A stretch of DNA of 64,000 bases from WRGT01 sp964450405 (lineage in GTDB: Bacteria; Spirochaetota; UBA4802; UBA5550): NCBI GenBank assembly GCA_964450405.1, contig CAYVCQ010000001.1:124001-188000 (forward strand), given 5' to 3'. The notes beneath the pieces are model-generated. The model had not been told where the DNA came from. It worked only from the letters and a program-made list of their open reading frames with translations, and ran no database searches. Position numbers and translations under genes: made by a program. Positions 26,108 to 34,054 of this stretch are shown here, piece by piece. Positions within the stretch are counted from its first letter, which is position 1, and the number at the start of each line of letters is the position of its first letter.

Positions 26108-26160
26108 GTCTGAACCATGATTCGTATGATTGAAGGATTAAATGATTTAGTCGTGTGACA
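26108..26160. repeat. Palindromic repeat, family C copy 2 (single arm)
   Basis: GTCTGAACCATGATTCGTAT followed by GATTGAAGGATTAAATGATT matches the arms of copies at 9395 and 27017. Only one arm is clear here. The rest of the gap to 26306 is AT-rich with no gene seen. Confidence 0.6.
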
Positions 26161-26306
26161 GCAGTCTTTATCAAGAAAATATTTTAATTCTTACACAGAT
26201 AAATTCATTAATATTCTTGAGTCAATATTACCAACATCTACTGTAATTAAATTTAACCATAATAATAATTTATAATCAAACATCAAATCTGCAGTTCAGT
26301 ATTCTT

Positions 26307-26690
26307 TTAATCATTCTGAGCTTGAAGGTAATCAATTTTTCTAATTCTAATTGTCTTTGGTGTTACCACGGTAAATGCCTGCAATAACTCATTACTGTAA
26401 TTTTTCAGAACACTTGATATAAGCTCAGCTTTTTCGTTATTTGATATTCCAAAAACACGAAAAAGCACAACTCCCGTCGTAATCATTTTTTTACGGAACA
26501 CGAGTTCTCCGAAATCCTTATCAGTGGTAAGTAAAAGTGCATCATTACGGTTAGCAATTTCCATAACTTTATCGTCAGAAATTCCACGATCCATATCAAG
26601 GACATACCAGATTTTATATCCTTCATTTTTAAGAGCATCGGCAATGGGTCTGTCTATGCTTTCATCCAATATCAGTTTCATTTTAAGCAC
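26307..26690 (-). CDS. DUF5615-type PIN-like toxin
   Basis: 127 aa. LILDESIDRPIADALKNEGYKIWYVLDMD and LLTTDKDFGELVF are the conserved acidic blocks of the Mut7-C/DUF5615 PIN-like family. These occur as the partner of DUF433 antitoxins and are presumed ribonucleases. The start overlaps the upstream DUF433 gene by 8 bases, so translation is coupled. Second toxin-antitoxin-type module of the window; toxicity is inferred from the family pairing only. Confidence 0.82.
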   Translation of the reverse strand: MLKMKLILDESIDRPIADALKNEGYKIWYVLDMDRGISDDKVMEIANRNDALLLTTDKDFGELVFRKKMITTGVVLFRVFGISNNEKAELISSVLKNYSNELLQAFTVVTPKTIRIRKIDYLQAQND

Positions 26691-26910
26691 TGACTGGATA
26701 TATGATATCGGATTTTAATGCCCTTGCCGCAAAATTTAGTGCAGCAAAAATTGATTCCTGAGTCAGTTGAGGATGGGCCTCAAGAATCTGAGCAAAAGAT
26801 TCTCCATAAGAAAGCTTTTCAAGGATTAATTCTACAGTTATTCTTGTCCCTGCTACTACAGGTTTACCCATCATTATTTCCGGATCAGATATTATTAAAT
26901 TTAAATTCAT
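26683..26910 (-). CDS. DUF433 antitoxin
   Basis: 75 aa from ATG 26910, with AAGGTG seven bases upstream; an ATG at 26955 is in frame but less likely. IISDPEIMMGKPVVAGTRITVELILEKL is the classic DUF433 core (winged-helix-like), followed by the helix SFAQILEAHPQLTQESIFAALNFAA. It probably binds DNA and represses its own operon. The gene overlaps the DUF5615 gene. No strong inverted repeat was found upstream, unlike two other modules here. Confidence 0.85.
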   Translation of the reverse strand: MNLNLIISDPEIMMGKPVVAGTRITVELILEKLSYGESFAQILEAHPQLTQESIFAALNFAARALKSDIIYPVSA

Positions 26911-27016
26911 AAGACTCACCTTGTAAAAAGTCGTATTCATTATTTTAAAAAACAATGCTATACTATTAATGTCTATAATTTAAGCATCTATACTTTATTC
27001 TGTCCATAAAAAAACA

Positions 27017-27157
27017 TGTTCCAAGCTTTAATTCGCTTGATTGAAGGTCTTTCATGATACATGACTGAAATCACCTGATTTTTGAATTAACATGACAGAA
27101 TTACAAATTCTATCTTCAATCAGGAAAATCCTTTAATCCCTTAATCATGGTTCAGAC
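27017..27157. repeat. Palindromic repeat, family C copy 3
   Basis: Left arm CCAAGCTTTAATTCGCTTGA then TTGAAGG; right arm CCTTTAATCCCTTAATCATG then GTTCAGA. It lies in the gap between the DUF433 gene and the cysteine synthase gene. TTGACA at 27169 is near it, but the -10 is unclear. Confidence 0.6.
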
Positions 27158-27280
27158 TTCCTTTATCCTTGACAAAATATGATCATATCTAGAAATTCAA
27201 TTTAACTTAAACAAAAATTAACAAGTCTTGCCATACATTTTTTATACTCTGTCTTAAAATTTATACTATGGAAAACCAGA

Positions 27281-28183
27281 ATGAAAACAGATATACTAGG
27301 CACAATCGGCAATACTCCCCTGGTACAGATCAACAGATTAAATCCGAACAAAAATGTCACCATCCTTGCCAAACTTGAAGGATTCAATCCTACGGGAAGT
27401 ATCAAAGACAGGATAGCTCTTAAGATGATTGAACAGGCCGAGCATGAAGGAAAGCTGAAAAAGGGACAGACGATAATTGAGCCCACATCGGGCAACACCG
27501 GAATTGGACTTGCCATGATCGGCGCGGTTAAGGGATACCCGGTTGAGATTGTAATGTCAAAATCTGTATCGATAGAGCGCCGTAAAATGATACAGGCATT
27601 CGGAGCAAAAATTATTCTTACAGAAGCAAAGTTTGGCACAGATGGTGCTATTACCAGGGCACGGGAACTCTCCGCGCAGCATCCGGATAAATATTTTATG
27701 CCGGACCAGTTTTCAAATGAGTTCAACAAAATGGCTCACTACCGCACAACGGCAAATGAAATATGGAAACAGACTAAGGGTAAACTTGACTACTTCGTAT
27801 CCTCCCTTGGAACTTCCGGAACTATAATGGGAATCGGCAGATATCTGAAAGAGAAAAATTCAAAGATTAAAATTGTCTCTGCTCATCCTGAAAAAGGGCA
27901 TTATATCCAGGGCCTTAAAAATATGGAGGAGGCAATTGTTCCCGCAATCTATGACCCATCAATGATTGATGAAACAATTATGATAGAGAGCAACAAGGCT
28001 TTTGAAATGGCCCGCCGTATAGTAACCGACGAAGGGATCTTCGTCGGGATGAGCAGCGGTGCGGCTTTAATTGCGGCGATTGAGGTTGCTAAATCAATTA
28101 AAAAAGGTACTATAGTTGTAATTTTTGCCGATCGCGGAGAGAAATACCTCAGCACAGATCTGTTTAATGTGGATGGAGATTAA
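27281..28183 (+). CDS. Cysteine synthase (O-acetylserine sulfhydrylase, CysK/CysM family)
   Basis: 300 aa, fold-type II PLP enzyme. The PLP lysine is in NPTGSIKDRIA; the loop TSGNTGIGLA binds the substrate carboxylate; SSLGTSGTIMGIGRY binds the phosphate; VGMSSGAALIAA closes the site. It converts O-acetylserine and sulfide (or thiosulfate) to cysteine. The NPTGS sequence and the short C-terminus (FADRGEKYLSTDLF) lean slightly towards CysM. No serine acetyltransferase gene is adjacent. No sulfur regulator site was recognised. Confidence 0.92.
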   Translation: MKTDILGTIGNTPLVQINRLNPNKNVTILAKLEGFNPTGSIKDRIALKMIEQAEHEGKLKKGQTIIEPTSGNTGIGLAMIGAVKGYPVEIVMSKSVSIERRKMIQAFGAKIILTEAKFGTDGAITRARELSAQHPDKYFMPDQFSNEFNKMAHYRTTANEIWKQTKGKLDYFVSSLGTSGTIMGIGRYLKEKNSKIKIVSAHPEKGHYIQGLKNMEEAIVPAIYDPSMIDETIMIESNKAFEMARRIVTDEGIFVGMSSGAALIAAIEVAKSIKKGTIVVIFADRGEKYLSTDLFNVDGD

Positions 28184-28348
28184 TCTTCATTTCAAATATT
28201 TAATCAAGATATATCAAATATTCCCTCTGAATCATCCCCTATATCACACTTTTAAAAGATATTCACAGCTATTTATACACTAATAATTTGATTTTCCCCG
28301 GGGCAGTGTTATATTTAATTCAAAACTATCAATTCGAGGAGGTTTTAA

Positions 28349-28714
28349 ATGGAAACTACAAGATCTTTATCTTCAGAATTGAGAGAAGTTGCTCATTCTT
28401 TCCGGAGAAAAATCAATCATGCAGAAGACAGGATAGATCTCATGAATTCATTTTCACTTGCTGCTCTTGAGATTGTTAAAAAGGGTATTAAAAATAATGT
28501 CGATGTCCGGATTGAAGATATCATTCTGAATATCGATTCCCCTAAAGGATTTAATTACAGTGAAAGGATCAATTCCATCCCTGAATTTAAAAATCTTCTT
28601 AAAGAAACAGATATTGAATCACAAATTATTCACCTTGCAGAGGCTGCTAAACACAGATGTAAACATCTGTCTAAACATACGGAGAAAACAAATTTAAAAA
28701 TACGGAGCCGTTAA
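28349..28714 (+). CDS. Hypothetical helical protein
   Basis: 121 aa, not recognised. It has a strong ribosome binding site (GAGGAGG, seven bases before ATG), so it is probably real. The sequence is mostly helical and charged (SSELREVAHSFRRKINHAED, RIDLMNSFSLAALEIVKKG), with a Lys/His-rich tail. No signal peptide or membrane segment. It is followed 82 bases later by a secreted protein gene, possibly the same transcript. Confidence 0.6.
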   Translation: METTRSLSSELREVAHSFRRKINHAEDRIDLMNSFSLAALEIVKKGIKNNVDVRIEDIILNIDSPKGFNYSERINSIPEFKNLLKETDIESQIIHLAEAAKHRCKHLSKHTEKTNLKIRSR

Positions 28715-28796
28715 AATATTATTTCTGTGCAACAGGATTTTCTTATTTTAGAAAGCTGATTTCATTTTTTAAATTTTCATATAGAGGTGAATAAAA

Positions 28797-29756
28797 ATGA
28801 AAACTTTGAAAATTATTTCCTGCATTCTTTTATTTTCTACATTGTACATTTTCATAATAGATGTAGATTCTTACGCGCAACAGAGCAACTTTCAGATAGC
28901 TCCATCCCCGATTGCGTATCCATATTTTACCGATGGCCGCAGTGACGGATTACTCGGAGCTAGTTTCATCAGTATCACCTCTCAGTATATGACCCTTACA
29001 GGTGGTGCGGCTGAATTTAAAGGTAGAACTGCATTCTCAGATTATACTGCGATAGATATCGACTTCGGTATGGCAGGAATGGGCGGATCAATGCCGGGGA
29101 TTCCTCCTATTTCTCCGATTTATACATCAGGTGCATTTCATGTACCATATTATACCCAGGTGGCGGGTGATGCCACATTGTCATTCCTGTCTATGAGGAT
29201 GAGTGCCAACCTTGAACTTCAGCTGCTTCATGATGATATCGGCAGCCTTATATTATTCGGCGGTCCCAATTTAAACTTTTCCCAGTTTACGATTACAACA
29301 CCTTTTAACCTTATTGTTCCTCCACCATGGGGTAATGCAGGAACGGTTTACAAAGGATACACAGATACTCTTACAATTAACTCAACGCTGACCGGATGGC
29401 AGATGGGCATGCAGATGGATATTGCCCTTGCCACCGACTTCAGGCTTAGCCCGTTCTTTATGATAAGCTCATTTTCCGGTACTGCAAACTTATCTGACAC
29501 AACAACTGCATCCGGTACGGTGAACACTTCTCTTAGTGCTGATATCCCTGCCGCATCGTCTATGTCTTTCGGGATGGATATAGTAATCGGTGATTTCAGC
29601 GTAGGATCTCTTATTCAGCAGATGAAGAAAAGTAAAAGTTCAGATCAGGATGTCAGAGTAATTATGATCTCTGTCAGCTATCATTTCTCTGAAGGAGCGG
29701 AAACTTCACCTGCCGCAGAGGAAAATGCAGGCAAAGATTCAGAGGGAGTAAAATGA
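28797..29756 (+). CDS. Probable outer-membrane beta-barrel protein, family unknown
   Basis: 319 aa. Signal peptide at about 1-27 (LKIISCILLFSTLYIFIIDV, cleavage near SYAQQ). The mature protein alternates polar and hydrophobic residues in short strands, is Gly/Ser/Thr rich, and its last strands (DVRVIMISVSYHF) end in aromatic residues as in outer-membrane barrels. An acidic tail follows, with EGAETSPAAEENAG. No known family recognised. AGAGG precedes the ATG. Confidence 0.6.
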   Translation: MKTLKIISCILLFSTLYIFIIDVDSYAQQSNFQIAPSPIAYPYFTDGRSDGLLGASFISITSQYMTLTGGAAEFKGRTAFSDYTAIDIDFGMAGMGGSMPGIPPISPIYTSGAFHVPYYTQVAGDATLSFLSMRMSANLELQLLHDDIGSLILFGGPNLNFSQFTITTPFNLIVPPPWGNAGTVYKGYTDTLTINSTLTGWQMGMQMDIALATDFRLSPFFMISSFSGTANLSDTTTASGTVNTSLSADIPAASSMSFGMDIVIGDFSVGSLIQQMKKSKSSDQDVRVIMISVSYHFSEGAETSPAAEENAGKDSEGVK

Positions 29757-30110
29757 TCTTTCCTGAATGCAGAAGACCAGGAATAAGAAACTTATAGGAA
29801 TCTGATTTTATGCAAATAAGTGAATTGTATTAAATTTGCAGACTCATTCTATGTCTGCATAAAAATTGCATGTAAATTTACATCTTGACAAAATAATTCT
29901 TCATGAATTATTCACTCTTACCAACAGCACTTGACGACTATAATAGAACATAATCAGTCATATAGAAGAAACGATATCGATTGAGAAATCTGATTTTTAA
30001 AATAAAAGATTTCTCACTGGATTTTACCCTGAGCCTGGTGAAGAGTTTGAAACAATAAGCTCCAGCTTAATCGTTAACTGTTATAATATTTACATATCCG
30101 GAGAATCCCG
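29757..30110. other. Intergenic region with a short stem-loop
   Basis: 354 bases. TGCAGAC (29837-29843) pairs with GTCTGCA (29853-29859), followed by TAAAAATT; it may end transcription of the preceding gene. TTGACA-like boxes occur near 29886 and 29930, but without convincing -10 boxes. No gene seen. Confidence 0.45.
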
Positions 30111-31835
30111 ATGAATACTTACAGCAAAATCAAAGAATTTGACTATGATAAAAACTATTATCTTTTCATGATTATCGGATTCTGCATTGCACTTAGAATT
30201 TTTACTCCACAGATAATCGGTGTCGGAGGAGGCGATGCAGTTGAGTCATGGGCTGTGTCGCGTAATCTTTTTTTTGATGCAGATTATTTCCTAATTCATC
30301 GTACCGCGAGATTCGGCACAATAGTTCCGATCTTCCTGACCCAGGGCCTATTCGGAACACACCCTCTGGTGTACTACATAGCACCTGCAATTGCATCGGT
30401 AATCCAGACAATATTCTTTTTTAGAATTGCTTCTCTTGTCAGCGGTCAGTTTTTTGCCTTTGTATGCAGTCTGGTCTTTCTCAGTTTTCCGCAGATGATA
30501 CGGGATGTATCACACCCCAGAGTATCGGTTTTTGCCTCGATGTTTTTTCTAATTTCACTTTATTTTGCATTAAAGTTTTACATGGACAGCTCGAAAGAAG
30601 ATGATAAAAACAATATAGATAAACCGCAGATCAGAGATCTTTTCATATCTGGAATAAATATTTTTTTTATGTACATGGCAAAGGAGGACAGTCTTTATTT
30701 TCTGCCGGCAATAATGCTTATTGTTTTCATGAGCCGAAAAAGATTCTCCGACCTGATTCTCTTCGGAATAGTCCCCTTTTCACTTTTTATAACTGAAACA
30801 TTGCTTTATCACTTCCTGACTAATTTTAAAATGGGGAGATTATCTATAGTTACCGACAAAACTCATTTTGATACAGTTGCCCCTCTTGCTTCATGGAGTT
30901 CTCTTTTTGACCGTTTTAAAGGTGAACACCTAAGACCATATTTCCGGTATCCTCTTTTAGTTTCTTTATTCGGCGGGATTTATATATGTATAAAAAAAAG
31001 AATGGATGAACGTTCGCGAATCAATCCTGTTTTTTTTATTGTTATCTCTCTGTTTATATATGTTTTCCTTCTAACTTTTCTGATAAAAAGTATTCACCCC
31101 ATTATTCCAGTTAACACTTTCCGGACAAGATATCTTAATATTATTATCCCTCCAATGATTCTGATAATAATGTACACCATATATGAAGCATGCAGCCTGT
31201 TGAGTGAAACAGGTTTTCCACGGAATTTTTTAAAAAAAATTCCCGCCATCATTTCTGTTTACAGAAAATCGTTCTTATTTCTTTTTATTCTTATGTATAC
31301 TTCAATTACCGTTATTATTTTTTATGCTGTTTACAAGAAGGATACATACAAAGGGAGAAATGAGACCTATTATCAGATGCACCCGTTTAAACTGGTTTAT
31401 CAATATAACAATATAATAAACGACCAGTATAATTCAGGTAAAGCCTTTATAGTCCAGGGAGAAAAATCGAGAAACAACCGATTTGACGATGTTCTGAAAA
31501 CTATAGATGAATGGATTGCATCAGGAATGACTGTTAAACAGGCATGCGGTAAATATGGAATTACAACTGAACAGTATAGTTTATATAAAGCATCTACAGA
31601 AGAGATAATATCTTATGAAGCAGCAGACTATCCGACACAAATATTTTTAAATCCAAATATAAAAGTTTCCGGTCTGCAATTCTTCGACAAAGAGGTAAAT
31701 GGAAAATTCTACAGATTTTTCTACAACAAAAATCTGACAGATAAAGATAAAATTCTTGATGATTTAAAAAAAAGCCAGGCTGTTTACCCTGAAATAATTT
31801 ATTCCCCGCTTGAGGTGGTTTTTACGAAGATTTAG
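30111..31835 (+). CDS. Multi-spanning GT-C-type glycosyltransferase (dolichyl-phosphate-mannose/ArnT-like architecture)
   Basis: 574 aa with about 10-11 membrane segments and a C-terminal soluble part. The first loop after TM1 carries GGGDAVESWAVSRN, the acidic D-x-x-E site seen in GT-C enzymes that use polyprenyl-phosphate sugars. A later loop has FGTIVPIFLTQGLFGTHPLVYY. The C-terminal region (TIDEWIASGMTVKQACGKYG) is soluble and unusual. It probably transfers a sugar from a lipid carrier to an acceptor outside the membrane. Two other glycan genes follow in the same direction. TCCGGAG precedes the ATG. The acceptor is unknown. Confidence 0.72.
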   Translation: MNTYSKIKEFDYDKNYYLFMIIGFCIALRIFTPQIIGVGGGDAVESWAVSRNLFFDADYFLIHRTARFGTIVPIFLTQGLFGTHPLVYYIAPAIASVIQTIFFFRIASLVSGQFFAFVCSLVFLSFPQMIRDVSHPRVSVFASMFFLISLYFALKFYMDSSKEDDKNNIDKPQIRDLFISGINIFFMYMAKEDSLYFLPAIMLIVFMSRKRFSDLILFGIVPFSLFITETLLYHFLTNFKMGRLSIVTDKTHFDTVAPLASWSSLFDRFKGEHLRPYFRYPLLVSLFGGIYICIKKRMDERSRINPVFFIVISLFIYVFLLTFLIKSIHPIIPVNTFRTRYLNIIIPPMILIIMYTIYEACSLLSETGFPRNFLKKIPAIISVYRKSFLFLFILMYTSITVIIFYAVYKKDTYKGRNETYYQMHPFKLVYQYNNIINDQYNSGKAFIVQGEKSRNNRFDDVLKTIDEWIASGMTVKQACGKYGITTEQYSLYKASTEEIISYEAADYPTQIFLNPNIKVSGLQFFDKEVNGKFYRFFYNKNLTDKDKILDDLKKSQAVYPEIIYSPLEVVFTKI

Positions 31836-31847
31836 TGACGTAAAAAA

Positions 31848-31876
31848 ATGGTGAGAACATAAAATGTTTTCACCAT
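31848..31876. terminator. Stem-loop after the GT-C gene
   Basis: ATGGTGAGAAC (31848-31858) pairs with GTTTTCACCAT (31866-31876), loop ATAAAAT, preceded by an A-run. It starts 13 bases after the stop. The A-run makes it a good terminator for minus-strand transcripts, and the hairpin may also stop or protect plus-strand mRNA. Confidence 0.5.
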
Positions 31877-31972
31877 CACGTTTCCACTATAGAAAATAAA
31901 AAAGATATCATTGACATATTTTCATCTTTCTATAATACTATAGCAGTTAACGATTGAATTGAGCCGTTTTCA

Positions 31973-32077
31973 GTCATTCCGGTTTTGCAGCTTCAATTTG
32001 TGCAAATACCGGAATCTCGTTTTTAATGCAGCATCTATGAGATTCCGGAATTCCGCTATCGCTCCATCCGGAATGAC
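31973..32077. repeat. Dispersed palindromic repeat, family A copy 3
   Basis: Starts GTCATTCCGG, ends CCGGAATGAC. Left flank TAGCAGTTAACGATTGAAT is almost repeated at copy 6, so the element or its insertion environment extends leftward. It lies between the GT-C gene and the UPF0104 gene. Confidence 0.85.
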
Positions 32078-32137
32078 AAAAAACTAATTCATTCTCGAAA
32101 TGATGTAAAAAAATCAAATCCAATATAAGTTAAAAAA

Positions 32138-33097
32138 ATGAACAATAAAATATTAAAAATTTTAAGTTATCTTCTTGTAGCGGCATCTTTTATTTTTGTC
32201 ATTAAAACACTCATCGGAATGAATATCAGTCAGATTGGAGTTATTATAACTCCGGCCCGACTACTTATTCTCATGATAATGTGCTTTGTGTATTCACTGA
32301 ACACTTTTTTCTACGCATTTGCATGGAAGAAACTTTTACTGATATTTTCTAAGCAGAAAATTTCTTCCAGGAAAATAATAAATCTCTACTTAAAATCGAA
32401 TATCGCGAAATATCTCCCCGGTAATGTTTTTCATTTCGCAGGAAGACATATTCTTGTAAAAGAAAATAATGTATCTCACACACATATGCTGCTGTCCAAT
32501 CTTGCAGAAATAGTACTGCTTGTTTTCACGGCAATGCTTATTGTTCTTGCAGCAGTGCTCTTTGGCCTCATTACTATTCCGGATAAAATAGTTTCTCTGA
32601 TCTCATTAAAGTATATTATACTTGCTTTTATCATTATATTTATTGTTTCACTGATAGTAATAGTAATCCTTATAAGAAAAAAGCAGTTCAGCCGGTTAAA
32701 GAGTATTATTGAAATAATCAGCTTTCAGAATTTAAAAGAGATTATCTTATCAATGCTTCTTTACTCAACAATGTTTATAATTACGGGATTTATACTCTTT
32801 ATAATATTCTACATGTTAAAATCATATAATTTATCTTTTCAATTATTGTATCAGATAATTTTTGTATTTACTCTATCATGGGTGCTGGGATATATTGTCC
32901 CCGGTGCACCTGGTGGAGTTGGAATCAGGGAAGCGGTAATAATTATAATGCTGTCCCCTATTCTGGACAGTCAGACCGCTGCACTTGGAGCGCTGGTGCT
33001 GCGAGTGGTAACAATTGCCGGTGATATTATATCTTTTATGATATCGAATCACCATTATTTTAATAATCCAAAAACTGAGGAAAACAGCAATGAATGA
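32138..33097 (+). CDS. UPF0104/lysylphosphatidylglycerol synthetase TM-region protein (candidate flippase)
   Basis: 319 aa, about 8 membrane segments. YLKSNIAKYLPGNVFHFAGRHILV and GVGIREAVIIIMLSP near the end are the hallmark blocks of the UPF0104/MprF transmembrane family (the AglD-type group included). No aminoacyl-transferase domain follows. Such proteins are thought to move or handle lipids. Position between a GT-C transferase and a GtrB-like GT2 suggests flipping of a polyprenyl-phosphate sugar, in the role GtrA plays elsewhere; this is inference. Its stop overlaps the next start by 8 bases. Confidence 0.8.
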   Translation: MNNKILKILSYLLVAASFIFVIKTLIGMNISQIGVIITPARLLILMIMCFVYSLNTFFYAFAWKKLLLIFSKQKISSRKIINLYLKSNIAKYLPGNVFHFAGRHILVKENNVSHTHMLLSNLAEIVLLVFTAMLIVLAAVLFGLITIPDKIVSLISLKYIILAFIIIFIVSLIVIVILIRKKQFSRLKSIIEIISFQNLKEIILSMLLYSTMFIITGFILFIIFYMLKSYNLSFQLLYQIIFVFTLSWVLGYIVPGAPGGVGIREAVIIIMLSPILDSQTAALGALVLRVVTIAGDIISFMISNHHYFNNPKTEENSNE

Positions 33098-33983
33098 CAA
33101 AGGCCTTTCAATTATAATCCCTGCTTACAATGAAAAAAATTCAATTATTCCAACGATTGAGCAGGTAATCAAAATAATGAACAGTTCTAAAATCAATTAT
33201 GAATTGATCGTTGTTAATGACGGCTCAACAGACGGCACAAAAGAACTCTTAGAAAATTTTCAGAAACAATCTAAAAATAAAAAAGTAACACTATGCAATC
33301 ATAATCCGAATAAAGGATATGGAGCAAGCCTTAAGACCGGAATAAAGAAAGCAGTGTTCAATAATATCTGCATAACAGATGCTGACCAGACATATCCCAA
33401 TGACCAGATTCCGGTCATGTTTAAAATTTACACAGAAAAACAACTTGATATGATAGTTGGAAAAAGAAATTTCAAAAATCTCCCCACAATCACTAAACCG
33501 GCAAAATGGTTTATCAGCTCCCTTGCAAATTTCCTTATTGACTATAAAATCCCGGATATAAATTCAGGATTGAGGATTTTTAAAAAAGATCTATCAATGA
33601 AGTATTTTCCGATTATTTGTGACGGATTCAGTTTCACAACTACGATTACTCTTGCAATGATATCAAATCACTTCAGTGTCGAGTACTTCCCGATTGAATA
33701 TTTCATAAGAGAGGGGAAATCGAAAATTAAACCAGTAAGAGATACACTGAATTTTATACAATTGATCATAAGAACTATTCTTTATTTTAATCCTTTAAAA
33801 ATTTTCCTCCCTGTCAGTTTTGTAATTTTTCTAACTTCAGTCGTTTTTTATATTGTCGGGAAAATGGGTATTTTCTTCAGAGAAATGCCGAAGGACTCAA
33901 TAATGCTACTTGTTCTATGCAGTGTCCAGATACTTGCGATAGGACTTCTTGCTGATCTTATAGATAAAAGGCTGGGGATGTAA
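33090..33983 (+). CDS. Polyprenyl-phosphate glycosyltransferase, GtrB/DPM1-like (GT2)
   Basis: 297 aa. The GT2 catalytic domain starts LSIIIPAYNEKNSI, has the nucleotide-binding VVNDGSTDGT, and the D-x-D-like TDADQTYPN. The end carries two membrane segments (about 236-258 and 270-290), as in GtrB-type polyprenyl-phosphate glucosyl or glycosyltransferases. It should charge a lipid carrier with a hexose from a nucleotide sugar. It overlaps the flippase-like gene by 8 bases, so translation is coupled. Sugar identity is not predictable. Confidence 0.85.
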   Translation: MNDKGLSIIIPAYNEKNSIIPTIEQVIKIMNSSKINYELIVVNDGSTDGTKELLENFQKQSKNKKVTLCNHNPNKGYGASLKTGIKKAVFNNICITDADQTYPNDQIPVMFKIYTEKQLDMIVGKRNFKNLPTITKPAKWFISSLANFLIDYKIPDINSGLRIFKKDLSMKYFPIICDGFSFTTTITLAMISNHFSVEYFPIEYFIREGKSKIKPVRDTLNFIQLIIRTILYFNPLKIFLPVSFVIFLTSVVFYIVGKMGIFFREMPKDSIMLLVLCSVQILAIGLLADLIDKRLGM

Positions 33984-33993
33984 AATACTTAAT

Positions 33994-34035
33994 GTATGTC
34001 TCGAGTTGATAACTTGAGGCATACTAATTTTTTAC
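33994..34035. terminator. Bidirectional terminator
   Basis: GTATGTCTCGAGTT (33994-34007) pairs with AACTTGAGGCATAC (34011-34024) with two G-T pairs and a 3-base loop, followed by TAATTTTTTAC. It separates the convergent GT2 and hybrid kinase genes. Confidence 0.8.
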
Positions 34036-34054
34036 AAAATTTTTTTAGTCAATT

